A DNA stretch of 64,000 nucleotides from JAFGSG01 sp964626055 (lineage in GTDB: Bacteria > Spirochaetota > UBA4802 > JAFGDQ01). Both the position numbers and the translations under genes were made by a program. The DNA lies in NCBI GenBank assembly GCA_964626055.1, contig CAZVDF010000001.1:101017-165016 (forward strand), written 5' to 3'. Shown here piece by piece: positions 45,767 to 55,083 of the stretch. The notes below the pieces were generated by a model. That model did no database searches, had not been told where the DNA came from, and worked only from the letters and a program-made list of their open reading frames with translations. The first letter of the stretch is position 1. The number at the start of each line of letters is the position of its first letter.

Positions 45767-47370
45767 CCGGCGACTTCACATGGTGGAAGCACGGAGTGAT
45801 CTACCAGATATACCCGCGCAGTTTTTACGATACCAACGGGGACGGGATCGGGGACATTGCCGGAATTATCCGGAAGCTTGACTATCTCTCGGATCTGGGT
45901 ATTGACGCAATCTGGCTCTCGCCGGTTAACACCTCGCCGATGCACGATTTCGGATACGACATATGCGACTATTACGGCATTGATCCCGTGTTCGGAACAT
46001 TAACCGATTTCGATCTTCTGATCAAAGAAGCGCACAGCAGGAATATCAGGGTAATCATGGATCTCGCGCTCAATCACACATCGTATCTGCATCCATGGTT
46101 CATCGAATCGAGCGATTCGCGTACGAATGATAAACGCGACTGGTACATATGGCTCGACGGCAGGAACGGTAAGCCTCCGAACAACTGGCATTCCGCGTTT
46201 CTCGGCAGCGCATGGGAATGGCACGAGGCAACCGGTCAGTTTTACCTGCATTCATTCTTAAAAGAACAGCCGGACGTGAACTGGCGCAATCCGGAGCTTA
46301 AAAAAGCGATGTTCGAAGTATTGCGCTTCTGGCTCGACCGCGGCGTCGACGGCTTCAGGCTGGATGTGGTAAACTGGTTTGTTAAAGACAGCCGGTTCCG
46401 CGATAATCCATTTTCACTCAATCCGATCAGCAACCTGGTGAAAAAATACAGCCGCAACAGGCCTAAGGCGCATGATATAATGAAAGAAATACGCGCTATT
46501 ACCGGCGAATACAATGACCGTATGGTTTTAGGCGAAGTCTTTACATATCCGCCCGGCGATCCTTCACTGTCGGCAAGCTATCTCGGCAATGGGAACGACG
46601 AGCTTCATTTAACATTCGACTTTTCCATAATGTACAGAAAATGGAATGCGCTTAAATTTTATCACTGCATAAAACACTGGTATTCTCATATACCGCAAAA
46701 CGGCTGGCCATGCAATGTTCTTTCCAATCACGATCAACCCAGGAATTACAACAAGTACAATAATGCTGATAATGAAAAGCGGGCAAGAGTTGCCGCAATG
46801 CTCCTACTAACCCTGCGGGGCACCCCGTTTATGTATTACGGCGAGGAGATCGGCATGAAAAATTCCAGGATACCGCGCGCAAAAATAGCCGACCCGGCCG
46901 GAAAAAAATTCTGGCCGTTTTACGCCGGCCGCGACTGCAGCAGAACCCCGATGCAATGGTCGCCCGAGACCAATGCCGGGTTCAGCAAAGGAAATATCTG
47001 GCTGCCTGTCGGTATGGATTATAAAAAAAAGAATGTCGCGAACCAGTCAATTGATGAATATTCATTATTGAACTTCTTCAAAAGGCTAATCACACTAAGA
47101 AAACGGAATAAAGCTCTAACTCACGGCGCATGGAAGCCGGTCTCCAGGGGAACGCAGGGAGTATTCGCTTATATTCGTGAATATGAAAAAAAAATTCTTT
47201 GCATCACGCTAAATTTCTCTAATAAGCCGCAGACATTAAGCGCGGGGCATCGCGGGCAATGGAAAGTATTGTTTTCTACCCATCGTTCAGGTTATGAACA
47301 TTTCACTCATCTTCATTTTAAACTCTATCCTTATGAAGCAAGCATTATAGAAAAAATAGGGGAATTATGA
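45763..47370 (+). CDS. GH13 alpha-glucosidase family protein
   Basis: A 535-residue cytosolic glycoside hydrolase of family 13, oligo-1,6-glucosidase-like. Conserved regions: DLALNHTS (I), GFRLDVVNW with the nucleophile Asp (II), VLGEVFTY with the acid/base Glu (III) and VLSNHDQPR (IV). WWKHGVIYQIYPRSF at the start is typical of alpha-glucosidases and trehalose/sucrose-acting relatives. No signal peptide. Its ATG overlaps the stop of the PHP-GT4 fusion, which suggests that the two act on one glucoside. The exact substrate cannot be read from sequence. Confidence 0.9.
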   Translation: MTGDFTWWKHGVIYQIYPRSFYDTNGDGIGDIAGIIRKLDYLSDLGIDAIWLSPVNTSPMHDFGYDICDYYGIDPVFGTLTDFDLLIKEAHSRNIRVIMDLALNHTSYLHPWFIESSDSRTNDKRDWYIWLDGRNGKPPNNWHSAFLGSAWEWHEATGQFYLHSFLKEQPDVNWRNPELKKAMFEVLRFWLDRGVDGFRLDVVNWFVKDSRFRDNPFSLNPISNLVKKYSRNRPKAHDIMKEIRAITGEYNDRMVLGEVFTYPPGDPSLSASYLGNGNDELHLTFDFSIMYRKWNALKFYHCIKHWYSHIPQNGWPCNVLSNHDQPRNYNKYNNADNEKRARVAAMLLLTLRGTPFMYYGEEIGMKNSRIPRAKIADPAGKKFWPFYAGRDCSRTPMQWSPETNAGFSKGNIWLPVGMDYKKKNVANQSIDEYSLLNFFKRLITLRKRNKALTHGAWKPVSRGTQGVFAYIREYEKKILCITLNFSNKPQTLSAGHRGQWKVLFSTHRSGYEHFTHLHFKLYPYEASIIEKIGEL

Positions 47371-47550
47371 TTAAATTTTCAATTTTTGTTTTGAAAAAAT
47401 TACCGGTTAATTATAATCTTGTATAATGCGATATTCAATAAATCCCTGTTTATCGTTAATCACTTGTATGTATCTATAATTTTGAGATGGCTGCTGATTA
47501 AGAATAGGATTTCTGCCATAACGAATACATTTTAAGAGGAGGATATTGCA

Positions 47551-48531
47551 TTGGAACAATTCCTGATCATTCTTGCTCTTGTTTTCGCCTTTATTAATGG
47601 ATTTCACGACTCCGCAAACTCAATTGCAACCATTGTATTTACCCGGGTGCTTTCTCCGGCAAAAGCCGTATTATGGGCTGCTATTTTTAACTTTTTAGCT
47701 TTTATTCTTTTTGGGTTATACATCGCTGAAACGATTGAAAAGGGAATAATCGATATTTCGATAATCGACAACAATGTTATTTTTGCGGCTCTTCTTAGCG
47801 CGATATTCTGGGATATCCTGACATGGTATTTCGGCATCCCGACTAGTTCTTCTCATGCGATTATCGGCGGGCTCATAGGTTCAGCGATCATTAAAGCCGG
47901 CTGCGTGTCACTAATGACTAACGGAATAATCAAAACCGCCGTTTTTATTTTTGTATCTCCTCTTATAGGATTATTGCTGGGCTTGCTGATCGGATCATTT
48001 ATATTTAAAATTTTTCGGAATAAAGATGTGTTAAAAGCCGACAGTTTTTTCAATAAAGGGCAGGTTATTTCCTCCGCCCTTTACAGTCTTGGCCATGGAG
48101 GCAATGACGCGCAAAAAACAATCGGGATTATTGCCTTAATTCTGTTCAGCAACGGAATGCGCGGAGAGATACTGCCTATTCCGTACTGGGCGGTAATTTC
48201 ATCTTATGCTGCGATTGCGATCGGCACTTTATGCGGCGGATGGCGCATTGTAAAAACCATGGGTGAGAGACTTACCAAGCTTCATTCTGCCGATGGGTTC
48301 TGCGTAGAATTAGGCGCCGCCATCACTCTGTACATCACGTCATTTTTCGGAATACCGGTAAGCACAACCCAGACAATAACAGGATCGATTGTCGGAGTAG
48401 GTACACTAAGGAGACTGTCCGCAGTCCACTGGGGAGTCACCGGCAGGGTGCTCTGGACATGGATATTGACTATACCATGCACGGCGCTAATATCAGCTTT
48501 GATCTATATTATAAGGATGAAGACTCAATAA
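47551..48531 (+). CDS. pit: PiT-family inorganic phosphate permease
   Basis: A 326-residue membrane transporter. Two inverted PiT repeats are visible: NGFHDSANSIATIVFTRVLSP near the start and GHGGNDAQKTIGIIAL in the second half; further motifs are IPTSSSHAIIGGLIGS and IPVSTTQTITGSIVGVG. It takes up phosphate (with metal or cation) at low affinity, complementing Pst. The start codon is TTG, fixed by AAGAGGAGG ending 8 nt upstream. No DUF47 partner gene is adjacent. I saw no clear 11-nt Pho box before it. Confidence 0.93.
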   Translation: MEQFLIILALVFAFINGFHDSANSIATIVFTRVLSPAKAVLWAAIFNFLAFILFGLYIAETIEKGIIDISIIDNNVIFAALLSAIFWDILTWYFGIPTSSSHAIIGGLIGSAIIKAGCVSLMTNGIIKTAVFIFVSPLIGLLLGLLIGSFIFKIFRNKDVLKADSFFNKGQVISSALYSLGHGGNDAQKTIGIIALILFSNGMRGEILPIPYWAVISSYAAIAIGTLCGGWRIVKTMGERLTKLHSADGFCVELGAAITLYITSFFGIPVSTTQTITGSIVGVGTLRRLSAVHWGVTGRVLWTWILTIPCTALISALIYIIRMKTQ

Positions 48532-48605
48532 TATATTTTTAAATGTTCTTAAAAAAAGAAAACCTGAAGCATTTTAAAGAATACTTAATTTGTTTTTTAC
48601 TAATT

Positions 48606-49109
48606 TTATTTTTTATCAAGAATTTCTTTAAATAGATCGGGATATAATTTTATTATGCATTCCTCGCATAAGCCATGACTGAAATTGACCTCTGCTCGTT
48701 CCGAGATATATTTTTCAATTTGGATCCAATTACCTTTGTCATCCTTAATTCTTTTACACGAAGAGCATATCGGCAATAAACCGGTCAATATATTTATTTC
48801 GGAAAGTGAAACCTCTAATCGTTTTACAGTATTTTCAAGCTCCACGGCCAGACCTTCACTCTCAATATTTTTTGCAACAAGTTTTTCGGTCAGCTTAAAG
48901 TGATTTCGAATTATAAAAAAACCTGCGACAATTGCGCATATAGTTGCAAAAATAATTGTAACAACATGTGACTGCCATATACTGATATCCGGAAAAATTT
49001 TCTGTTTAAGAATTTCATAAAAAGTCATACCGGCCAGCATAAGAACGGCAATCAGCGCTAATTGAGGAAACAGTTTTTTACTCTCAGCTTTATTCACCGG
49101 TAAATCCAT
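48606..49109 (-). CDS. Two-helix membrane protein with C-terminal cysteine domain
   Basis: A 167-residue protein with hydrophobic helices at about residues 15-30 and 43-66, a coiled-coil-like stretch (80-105), and a C-terminal block LLPICSSCKRIKDDKGNWIQ, then HGLCEECIIKLYPDLF. This C-S-S-C ... C-E-E-C block is common at the ends of signalling proteins (after PAS or receiver domains) and may bind a metal. Here it is attached to a membrane anchor without a sensor domain. Function unknown. Confidence 0.6.
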   Translation of the reverse strand: MDLPVNKAESKKLFPQLALIAVLMLAGMTFYEILKQKIFPDISIWQSHVVTIIFATICAIVAGFFIIRNHFKLTEKLVAKNIESEGLAVELENTVKRLEVSLSEINILTGLLPICSSCKRIKDDKGNWIQIEKYISERAEVNFSHGLCEECIIKLYPDLFKEILDKK

Positions 49110-49197
49110 ATATATTTATCTCTTGGAAAATATATCGCTACAAGTTATCTTAAAAAGATGTTTTGCTTTTAAATAAACTGAAATACAATATTCAGCA

Positions 49198-49323
49198 TCA
49201 GAGATTCATAGGTACAAGAAAGAGAACAATAATTACCAGTCCTATCCATAATATCATTTCATATATGCTTAGATGTATTTTGCTTTTTATGATATTATTA
49301 TTTTCATTGTCCTGAACTGCCAT
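49198..49323 (-). CDS. 41-residue single-span membrane protein
   Basis: AAGGAG 6 nt before an ATG opens a 41-codon frame, MAVQDNENNNIIKSK then a hydrophobic helix (about 22-38, MILWIGLVIIVLFLV) ending PMNL. It lies 10 nt after the metallo-beta-lactamase gene on the same strand, so it is likely the last gene of that operon. No family is recognised; the polar N-terminus and single span suggest a small regulatory or accessory membrane protein. Confidence 0.5.
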   Translation of the reverse strand: MAVQDNENNNIIKSKIHLSIYEMILWIGLVIIVLFLVPMNL

Positions 49324-49333
49324 AAAAAACTCC

Positions 49334-50071
49334 TTAATTTCTGTTTTGGGCAGAGCTTATATCATTCTCATAGGTTATTTTTACTTCTTCGTCTTTGTTT
49401 AAAAACTGCTTTGCGTTTTCAAGCGCCGCTTTCATGTCTTCCGCCGGTTTATCGGAAATTTCGCCATGGCCCGGGTATATCTCGATAATCTGCCGCGTAT
49501 TCAGAGACATGATCGAATTTATATAATCCCCAACGCTCCCGGATTCGGCTATATATGAAAGAGTTCCTCCGGCAAAAAGCATATCACCCGTGAAGAGAAA
49601 TTTTTTAACCGGCTCGTATATGCATATTGAACCCGAAGTATGCCCCGGCGTATGAATAATATCAAGAGTGTAATTGCCGAGATCAAAACGGCTTTTACTT
49701 TCAAGCCAGATATGCACATAATGCGAAAGTTCGTTGGAATCTCCGGATTTGTACAGGGTCACATACCTGTCGTTCATGGCTATCTTGGTTGCCGCAAAAC
49801 GATGCGCGGCTATAATCGCATGCTCCTGAAAATACCTGTTTGCCCCGATGTGATCAAAATGCTCATGAGTATTTATAACAATATCTATATCCCTTACTTT
49901 TAATCCGATCTTTAAAAGGTTTCCCTGCAGGCTTGAAAAATTACCGTCAAGCCCGGAGTCGATAAGCAGATTAAACCTGTCGCCTTTGACAACATAGCTG
50001 TGACTGCTGCTACCGCTTCCTTCGACCATGAATATGTTATTCTGCACTTCTCTTATATTTTCAGTTTTCAC
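49334..50071 (-). CDS. Metallo-beta-lactamase-fold hydrolase
   Basis: A 245-residue cytosolic protein. Metal-binding motif NTHEHFDHIG (H-x-H-x-D-H), a second His in HTPGHTSGS, and the Asp in FTGDMLFAGG form a typical dinuclear site. Glyoxalase II-like or thioesterase activity is possible; the substrate is unknown. The start is GTG, 14 nt after the STAS-like gene. A 41-residue membrane protein follows. Confidence 0.82.
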   Translation of the reverse strand: MKTENIREVQNNIFMVEGSGSSSHSYVVKGDRFNLLIDSGLDGNFSSLQGNLLKIGLKVRDIDIVINTHEHFDHIGANRYFQEHAIIAAHRFAATKIAMNDRYVTLYKSGDSNELSHYVHIWLESKSRFDLGNYTLDIIHTPGHTSGSICIYEPVKKFLFTGDMLFAGGTLSYIAESGSVGDYINSIMSLNTRQIIEIYPGHGEISDKPAEDMKAALENAKQFLNKDEEVKITYENDISSAQNRN

Positions 50072-50085
50072 GGTTTACTTTATGC

Positions 50086-50412
50086 TTAAAGCAGGAATTG
50101 TTCATCTTTCGTATTGAATATTTTATCCAGCCCGGTTTTTGCAAGGTATTTCCGGACAACGGGCCTGCTGGTCCTGACATATAATTTCCCGCCTGCCTGA
50201 TCAATTTCCTTTCTGAAAGCGTTTACAAGACCGAAATGAAAAACAATTTCTCTTTCGTCCTTTAAACCGTCTATATCCAGAGTTATTTTAGTGGAAATTC
50301 CCTTTAAAAATGGCTTAAGGAATGATCCTACTGAATGGATCGCGTTCCTGTTGAATGAGCCAAGCACTTTTATTAAAATGGAATCTTCCATAAAAGAAAT
50401 CCTGTATTCCAT
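50086..50412 (-). CDS. STAS-like domain protein
   Basis: A 108-residue protein with the size and helix/strand order of anti-sigma-factor antagonists: FMEDSILIKVLGSFNRN, KITLDIDGLKDEREIVFHFGLVNAFRK, and C-terminal KYLAKTGLDKIFN. At the place where STAS proteins carry the phosphorylatable Ser (after the D-G-x strand), DEREIVF has none, so control by phosphorylation is unlikely. AGGAG 6 nt before the ATG. First gene of an operon with the hydrolase and the 41-aa protein. Confidence 0.55.
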   Translation of the reverse strand: MEYRISFMEDSILIKVLGSFNRNAIHSVGSFLKPFLKGISTKITLDIDGLKDEREIVFHFGLVNAFRKEIDQAGGKLYVRTSRPVVRKYLAKTGLDKIFNTKDEQFLL

Positions 50413-50520
50413 AAACTGCTCCTGTTGTAAGTTTCACAGTGAAAGTAGTAATAGGTGATTAAAATTTAATCAGGTTATTGTGAATTTATAGCAAATTAGG
50501 AAGATGATCTAAGAAGATAC

Positions 50521-50584
50521 TAGAAGCCATCTCAAAATTACAGATTCTTAAAGGTGATTAAAGATAAATTGGAAATGGCTTCTA
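50521..50584. repeat. 64-bp element with terminal inverted repeats and TA flanks
   Basis: TAGAAGCCATCTCAAAATT at the left and AATTGGAAATGGCTTCTA at the right are inverted repeats; both outermost dinucleotides are TA, which is the target duplicated by IS630/Tc1-mariner-type transposases. It has no coding capacity and lies in the 292-bp divergent gap between the STAS-like gene and the chemoreceptor; the rest of that gap is AT-rich. Confidence 0.6.
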
Positions 50585-50704
50585 AATTCATTAAATATAT
50601 ATATTCCGCTAACCATTATTTAACAATTTAATCATAATTATTCATTGTTCGAGTTAATGATTATAATTAATGCATATAATTTTTTATGATTAACGGATAT
50701 CGAA

Positions 50705-52438
50705 ATGAAAATTAGATTAAATGCTGCCTGGCTTAAAGAAAAAAGACTACAAATATCAATGATAATAATAATTGGCCTTATATTTTGCCAGAATATATTA
50801 ATAATACTCCTGGATATAAAGAGAGAAACAATTCTTGAAGAGCTGAATGCAATTAACAGAAATAACCAGTTTCTAAAGGAAAAATATGCGGATCATCTGG
50901 CATGGAACGTCGATCTGCTTGAATCTATAGTCGTTGGCGTTAATTTTAAGGGGCAGCTTAATCACAATGAAACGGATTTTGCCAAATGGTATTATTCATT
51001 CTCAGGCACGAGACCGTACTGGGATATGGACAATGAGCGCCGCTCGATATTCGACAAAATGGGGCCGGTGAATCTCAATCTTCATAATTCGGCAAGAATG
51101 ATGTACGGGGAAGACCTCGGGGAAAAAATAAAAATATATAATACTGAAACAAAAAAAGATTTGAAAGAGATGAGCAGTCTGCTGTCTTCATATATCGATC
51201 TAAATAATACGCTTTTAATACAAAAATATAATTCATACAATATATATTCCAAGACTTCAAAAATATCATCAATTGCGGTTTCGGTTCTTATTATAGGCCT
51301 TATAATCTTTTTAATTTTCACTATTATACATTCAACACTTGCCAACATGAAACAGTATAAAAATGCCTTAAAAAATATTTCAGGAGGAAATATTTCAACA
51401 CGCCTTGAAATAATAACAAAAGATGAGTACGGTACACTGACAGTCTATTTTAATGACTTTCTGGAAAGAATTCAGGAAATAATAGAAACGGTAAAATTAA
51501 ACTCTAATCAGCTTGCGGAATCATCTACCGGAATGAATGAAGTGATTAATTCTTTCAATAGCAATTTTCAGGAACAGGCTTCGTTTGCCGAAGAGATCAA
51601 TGCTGTAAGCGACCGGATAGTCGAGGGCATGGACAGGATCATGATCTCCTCGCAAAAACAATCTGAAAGCTTATCATCATTGCTGAACATTATAAACACA
51701 ATGTCCCATCTGATATTCAAAATGACAGGACAGCTTAAGGACTCCGCAAATGAAACATTCTTAATTTTAAAGGAAGCTCAATATGGAGAAAAACTCCTAT
51801 CGGATATGAATAAAAATATGGTCAGTATAAACGAAAGTTCACATAAAATAACTGACATTATAGAAATCATAAATGATATTTCCGAAAAAATAAATCTGCT
51901 TTCTTTGAACGCGGCAATTGAAGCAGCAAGGGCAGGAGATTCCGGAGGCGGATTCGCAGTAGTTGCGAAAGAGATAACAAAGCTCGCTTATAATACTTCG
52001 TCAAGCATCAAAGGTATAGACTCCCTTATTAAAAATAACGTACGGGAGACGGAAAAGGGGATTAAAAGCGTTAATGAAACAACAAAACGTTTAAAAAAAG
52101 TCATATCAGGAATGAATAATATAGGAGCAATGATGAACTCGATCCTGGAATCAATGCGCGAACAGTCAGAGACAAATGAAACCGTCAACAAAGAGGCGGA
52201 ACTTGTCGTTTCAAGCGACAGGGAAATAAAAGTTTCCATTGAGACGCAAAACAACGGAATAAAAGAAATAGCGCTTGCAATATCGAATATAAACAAACTG
52301 GTTCAGGATAACGCGGCCGGGATTGAAGAGATCTCGTACAACATTTCATCTTTAAAAGATATGGCATTTAAATTAAATTCAAATATCAATTTTTTCAATA
52401 CTGACCTCGCGAACTCAAGTCTATCCGGAACCATTTGA
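50705..52438 (+). CDS. Methyl-accepting chemotaxis protein
   Basis: A 577-residue chemoreceptor. Membrane helices at about residues 17-36 and 195-216 bracket a periplasmic helical sensor domain. HAMP follows (217-270), then the signalling domain whose tip reads KINLLSLNAAIEAARAG and GGGFAVVAKEITKLA. The C-terminus has no CheR-tethering pentapeptide. It implies a chemotaxis system, though no che genes lie in this window. The ligand is unknown. Confidence 0.93.
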   Translation: MKIRLNAAWLKEKRLQISMIIIIGLIFCQNILIILLDIKRETILEELNAINRNNQFLKEKYADHLAWNVDLLESIVVGVNFKGQLNHNETDFAKWYYSFSGTRPYWDMDNERRSIFDKMGPVNLNLHNSARMMYGEDLGEKIKIYNTETKKDLKEMSSLLSSYIDLNNTLLIQKYNSYNIYSKTSKISSIAVSVLIIGLIIFLIFTIIHSTLANMKQYKNALKNISGGNISTRLEIITKDEYGTLTVYFNDFLERIQEIIETVKLNSNQLAESSTGMNEVINSFNSNFQEQASFAEEINAVSDRIVEGMDRIMISSQKQSESLSSLLNIINTMSHLIFKMTGQLKDSANETFLILKEAQYGEKLLSDMNKNMVSINESSHKITDIIEIINDISEKINLLSLNAAIEAARAGDSGGGFAVVAKEITKLAYNTSSSIKGIDSLIKNNVRETEKGIKSVNETTKRLKKVISGMNNIGAMMNSILESMREQSETNETVNKEAELVVSSDREIKVSIETQNNGIKEIALAISNINKLVQDNAAGIEEISYNISSLKDMAFKLNSNINFFNTDLANSSLSGTI

Positions 52439-52620
52439 TTCAATCGTCTACTATTCATATAAATTAATTTTTTTAGAATTGCTACTCCATAATTCCGGAA
52501 AAAATTAGTAAATAATTTATATTTTCAATAAAAATTATTTATCCGCTTCATTAATATATAAAGTCACTCTAAAATTTTAATCCTAAATTTTCCTTACTTT
52601 TCAAATTTAATTCCGCATCG

Positions 52621-52662
52621 CCCGGAGGTTATTGTGACATGCTTCCTCCGGGTTGTTTTTTT
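52621..52662 (+). terminator. Intrinsic terminator downstream of the chemoreceptor
   Basis: CCCGGAGG (52621-52628) and CCTCCGGG (52645-52652) form an 8-bp GC-rich stem followed by TTGTTTTTTT. It lies 180 nt after the chemoreceptor stop. The rest of the 360-bp gap 52439-52798 is AT-rich with nothing else recognisable. Confidence 0.75.
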
Positions 52663-52798
52663 GAAAGCGGGGAAATACTATCGAAAATATATCGTTTTTT
52701 ATTTATGATTTCTTTATTTATTATTTATACTGTAATAATAGTATATTTCATGTAATGAGATTTTTTAAAAGGACTGATTATACATATAAGGTGTTAGC

Positions 52799-53896
52799 AT
52801 GGAAGCTAAAATATCCCCATGGAATACGGAAATGGAGAAGGACGTTTTTCACTGCAGAAATCTGCTGGATATAATAAATGAACATAAAATCACTCCCCAT
52901 TTTCAGCCAATTGTGGATCTGTATACCGGAGAAATACACGGGTATGAGATACTTTCAAGGCCTCCTCACCCGTTTGAAAATCCGGCTTATATGTTCGAAA
53001 AAGCAAAAATATGGGGATTAAGCTGGAAGCTTGAATATGCATGCAGAGCAGCTGCTTTAAAAAAAATATCAGGTCTTCCTGCTGAACTCAGAGAAAAAAA
53101 ATTTTTTCTTAACGTAAGCCCCAATATCTTCAGCGATCAGCGCTTTATTTCAGGTACTACAAAGGAAAATTTAAGCTCCCTGAAGCTTGATCCTAAAAAT
53201 ATTGTAATTGAGATCACTGAATCTGAAAGCGTGAACGATTACGACCGATTTGAAAAGATCGTGCAGTATTATGTAAATCAGGGTTTTCAGGTAGCCCTGG
53301 ACGATTTCGGAGCCGGGCACTCAGGACTGATAACGCTCGTTGCCATGAGCCCTCATTATTTAAAGATAGACCGGGCATTGATCTCCGACCTGAACAACAG
53401 TTCATATAAACAAAATCTGATAAAAGCTATAACCGCATTTTCCGATAATGTCGACACATCGCTGATTGCCGAAGGCATTGAGACCGTGGATGAGCTTCGA
53501 GCTGTCTACCGACTTGGAATTCGATACGGACAGGGATATTTTCTTGCGAAGCCTGCGGCATATCCGCCGGTTATAAATCCGAATGCTCTCCGGAAGATCG
53601 ATGAAATACTGGAGGCAAAAAAACGAACACGGTTTTCGTTTGATATTACTATTCCTAAAATGGCAATTAAACCGCTTACTCTGCCGGTCAATTCCATGAC
53701 CTGCGGAGAACTTGACGCCAGATTTAAAAAATTGAATAAAATCGATCATGTTGTGATTACGGATAACAACCGTCCTGTTTCGATTATCACACGCCCCGAC
53801 TTTTATTCGAAATTAAGCGGAAAATACGGATACGAAATATTCCAAAAAAAAAAATATCGACACGATCGCAAAACGGGATATTCTCTGCATAAATGA
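52799..53896 (+). CDS. EAL-CBS part of a frameshifted EAL-CBS-GGDEF protein
   Basis: A 365-residue frame. The EAL c-di-GMP phosphodiesterase domain (about 28-260) keeps its catalytic residues: the E of GYEILSRP, N in NVSPN, E in EITESES, DD in ALDDFGAGHSGL, K in LKIDRAL, and E/Q in IAEGIETVDEL and GQGYFLAKP. A CBS domain begins near residue 295 (CGELDARFKK, then VVITDNNRPVSIITRPDF) but is cut off at the run of eleven A (53844-53854), after which the frame reads 14 out-of-register residues. With ten A it would continue into the GGDEF frame. Confidence 0.85.
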   Translation: MEAKISPWNTEMEKDVFHCRNLLDIINEHKITPHFQPIVDLYTGEIHGYEILSRPPHPFENPAYMFEKAKIWGLSWKLEYACRAAALKKISGLPAELREKKFFLNVSPNIFSDQRFISGTTKENLSSLKLDPKNIVIEITESESVNDYDRFEKIVQYYVNQGFQVALDDFGAGHSGLITLVAMSPHYLKIDRALISDLNNSSYKQNLIKAITAFSDNVDTSLIAEGIETVDELRAVYRLGIRYGQGYFLAKPAAYPPVINPNALRKIDEILEAKKRTRFSFDITIPKMAIKPLTLPVNSMTCGELDARFKKLNKIDHVVITDNNRPVSIITRPDFYSKLSGKYGYEIFQKKKYRHDRKTGYSLHK

Positions 53897-53930
53897 ACAT
53901 TCCGATCTGCGTGCGGTAAGCAAGCTGGCA

Positions 53931-54644
53931 ATGAACAGAAAGCTTGAAAACCTGTACGATCCGGTAATTGTTATCGATAATGAAGGCGCACTGATAGGGA
54001 CCATCACAATGAAACAGGTTATAAACAACGCATTCGATCTCGAAATAAAAATAGCGACATGCGCTAATCCGCTCACGCAGCTGCCGGGAAATATGGTGAT
54101 CGGATTCTGGCTGGAAGAATTGCTGCACAATAATACGTATTCGATTCTTTACTGCGACCTGGATCATTTTAAGGAATACAACGATACATATGGATTTACG
54201 AAAGGAGACGAATTATTAAAGAACATGGCCAGGCTTCTGACCGATTTTTTTAAAAATATTCCGAATATAAAAATCGGTCATATCGGAGGCGATGATTTCA
54301 TAATTGTTTCGGAAAAAACCATAACAGCAAAAAAGACGGGAGAGCTTTGCAGCTTGTTTGATGAAATGAGGTCTGCTTTTTTTTCAGAAGCCCATATTAA
54401 ACAGGGATTTTATTATGCCGTAAACAGACAGGAGGAATTAAAAGCAATACCATTAATAACCATGAGTATAGCCGTTTTAACGGAAAAGAACTTCAACGGG
54501 ATACCGCACCCGGGCCAGCTGGGGCAGGTAGCTGCGGGGCTGAAAAGGCAGGTTAAAATAAAAAATAAAGAAGAAGGCGGAAGCAATTGCCTGTTTGAGA
54601 GAAGACAATATAATGTAACTAACGGAGTGCCGGTTCCTGCCTGA
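53931..54644 (+). CDS. GGDEF part of a frameshifted EAL-CBS-GGDEF protein
   Basis: The first ATG of this frame is at 53931, but the frame is open back to the A-run at 53844 and reads NIDTIAKRDILCINEHSD, then a second CBS motif (LYDPVIVIDNEGALIGTIT), so the separated start is probably not natural. The diguanylate cyclase domain (about 50-205 here) has LDHFKEYNDTYGFTKGDELL and the active-site loop GGDDF in place of GGDEF, which is often active. Together with the upstream frame it forms a bifunctional c-di-GMP protein of about 615 residues. Confidence 0.8.
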   Translation: MNRKLENLYDPVIVIDNEGALIGTITMKQVINNAFDLEIKIATCANPLTQLPGNMVIGFWLEELLHNNTYSILYCDLDHFKEYNDTYGFTKGDELLKNMARLLTDFFKNIPNIKIGHIGGDDFIIVSEKTITAKKTGELCSLFDEMRSAFFSEAHIKQGFYYAVNRQEELKAIPLITMSIAVLTEKNFNGIPHPGQLGQVAAGLKRQVKIKNKEEGGSNCLFERRQYNVTNGVPVPA

Positions 54645-54680
54645 ATCGAGATTTTTTAAAAAATCTATTTAAAGATATAT

Positions 54681-54878
54681 ATGGAACTGAGAATTTACTG
54701 CAGAAAAGGAAATTGCCAGAATATGATCAGAAAAATTACACGCTTTGGTGGACGCGTCCGGGATATTATTTATATGCACGGCTGGATAGAACGCCCGGGC
54801 ATAGGCCCGGTCTGTAAAAGCTGTCAGGAGTATGAGAATAAAGCAAATTTTTGGAAAACTTCAATAAATTCAAATTAA
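54681..54878 (+). CDS. Small cysteine-containing protein
   Basis: A 65-residue frame with cysteines at 8 and 13 (YCRKGNCQ) and a pair in PVCKSCQEY, a pattern that could hold one zinc ion. The sequence is basic and well structured (FGGRVRDIIYMHGWIERPG), which favours a real gene. It starts 36 nt after the GGDEF frame and could be co-transcribed. No family recognised; the ribosome binding site is weak. Confidence 0.5.
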   Translation: MELRIYCRKGNCQNMIRKITRFGGRVRDIIYMHGWIERPGIGPVCKSCQEYENKANFWKTSINSN

Positions 54879-55083
54879 GTTAAATTTAAAATTAATTCAT
54901 TATTTATTTATCTTTTTTTTATTATTATAGTTACATATTCAAAAGTAAATAAATCAATGCGTAAATAAATGTCCTGTAATAGAATTTAAATCCCATGATG
55001 AATAACCCATAATAAAAACTGCTAAACGGCAGAACAGCGGTTTCAGGACGTGCTTTTAAATTAAAACGGACGGTATCAATGAT

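Noticed and set aside
47400..47545. Pho box upstream of the PiT gene
   Set aside because: TGTTTATC and GTTAATC occur, but they do not fall at an 11-nt period in register with the TATAAT, so I do not call a box.
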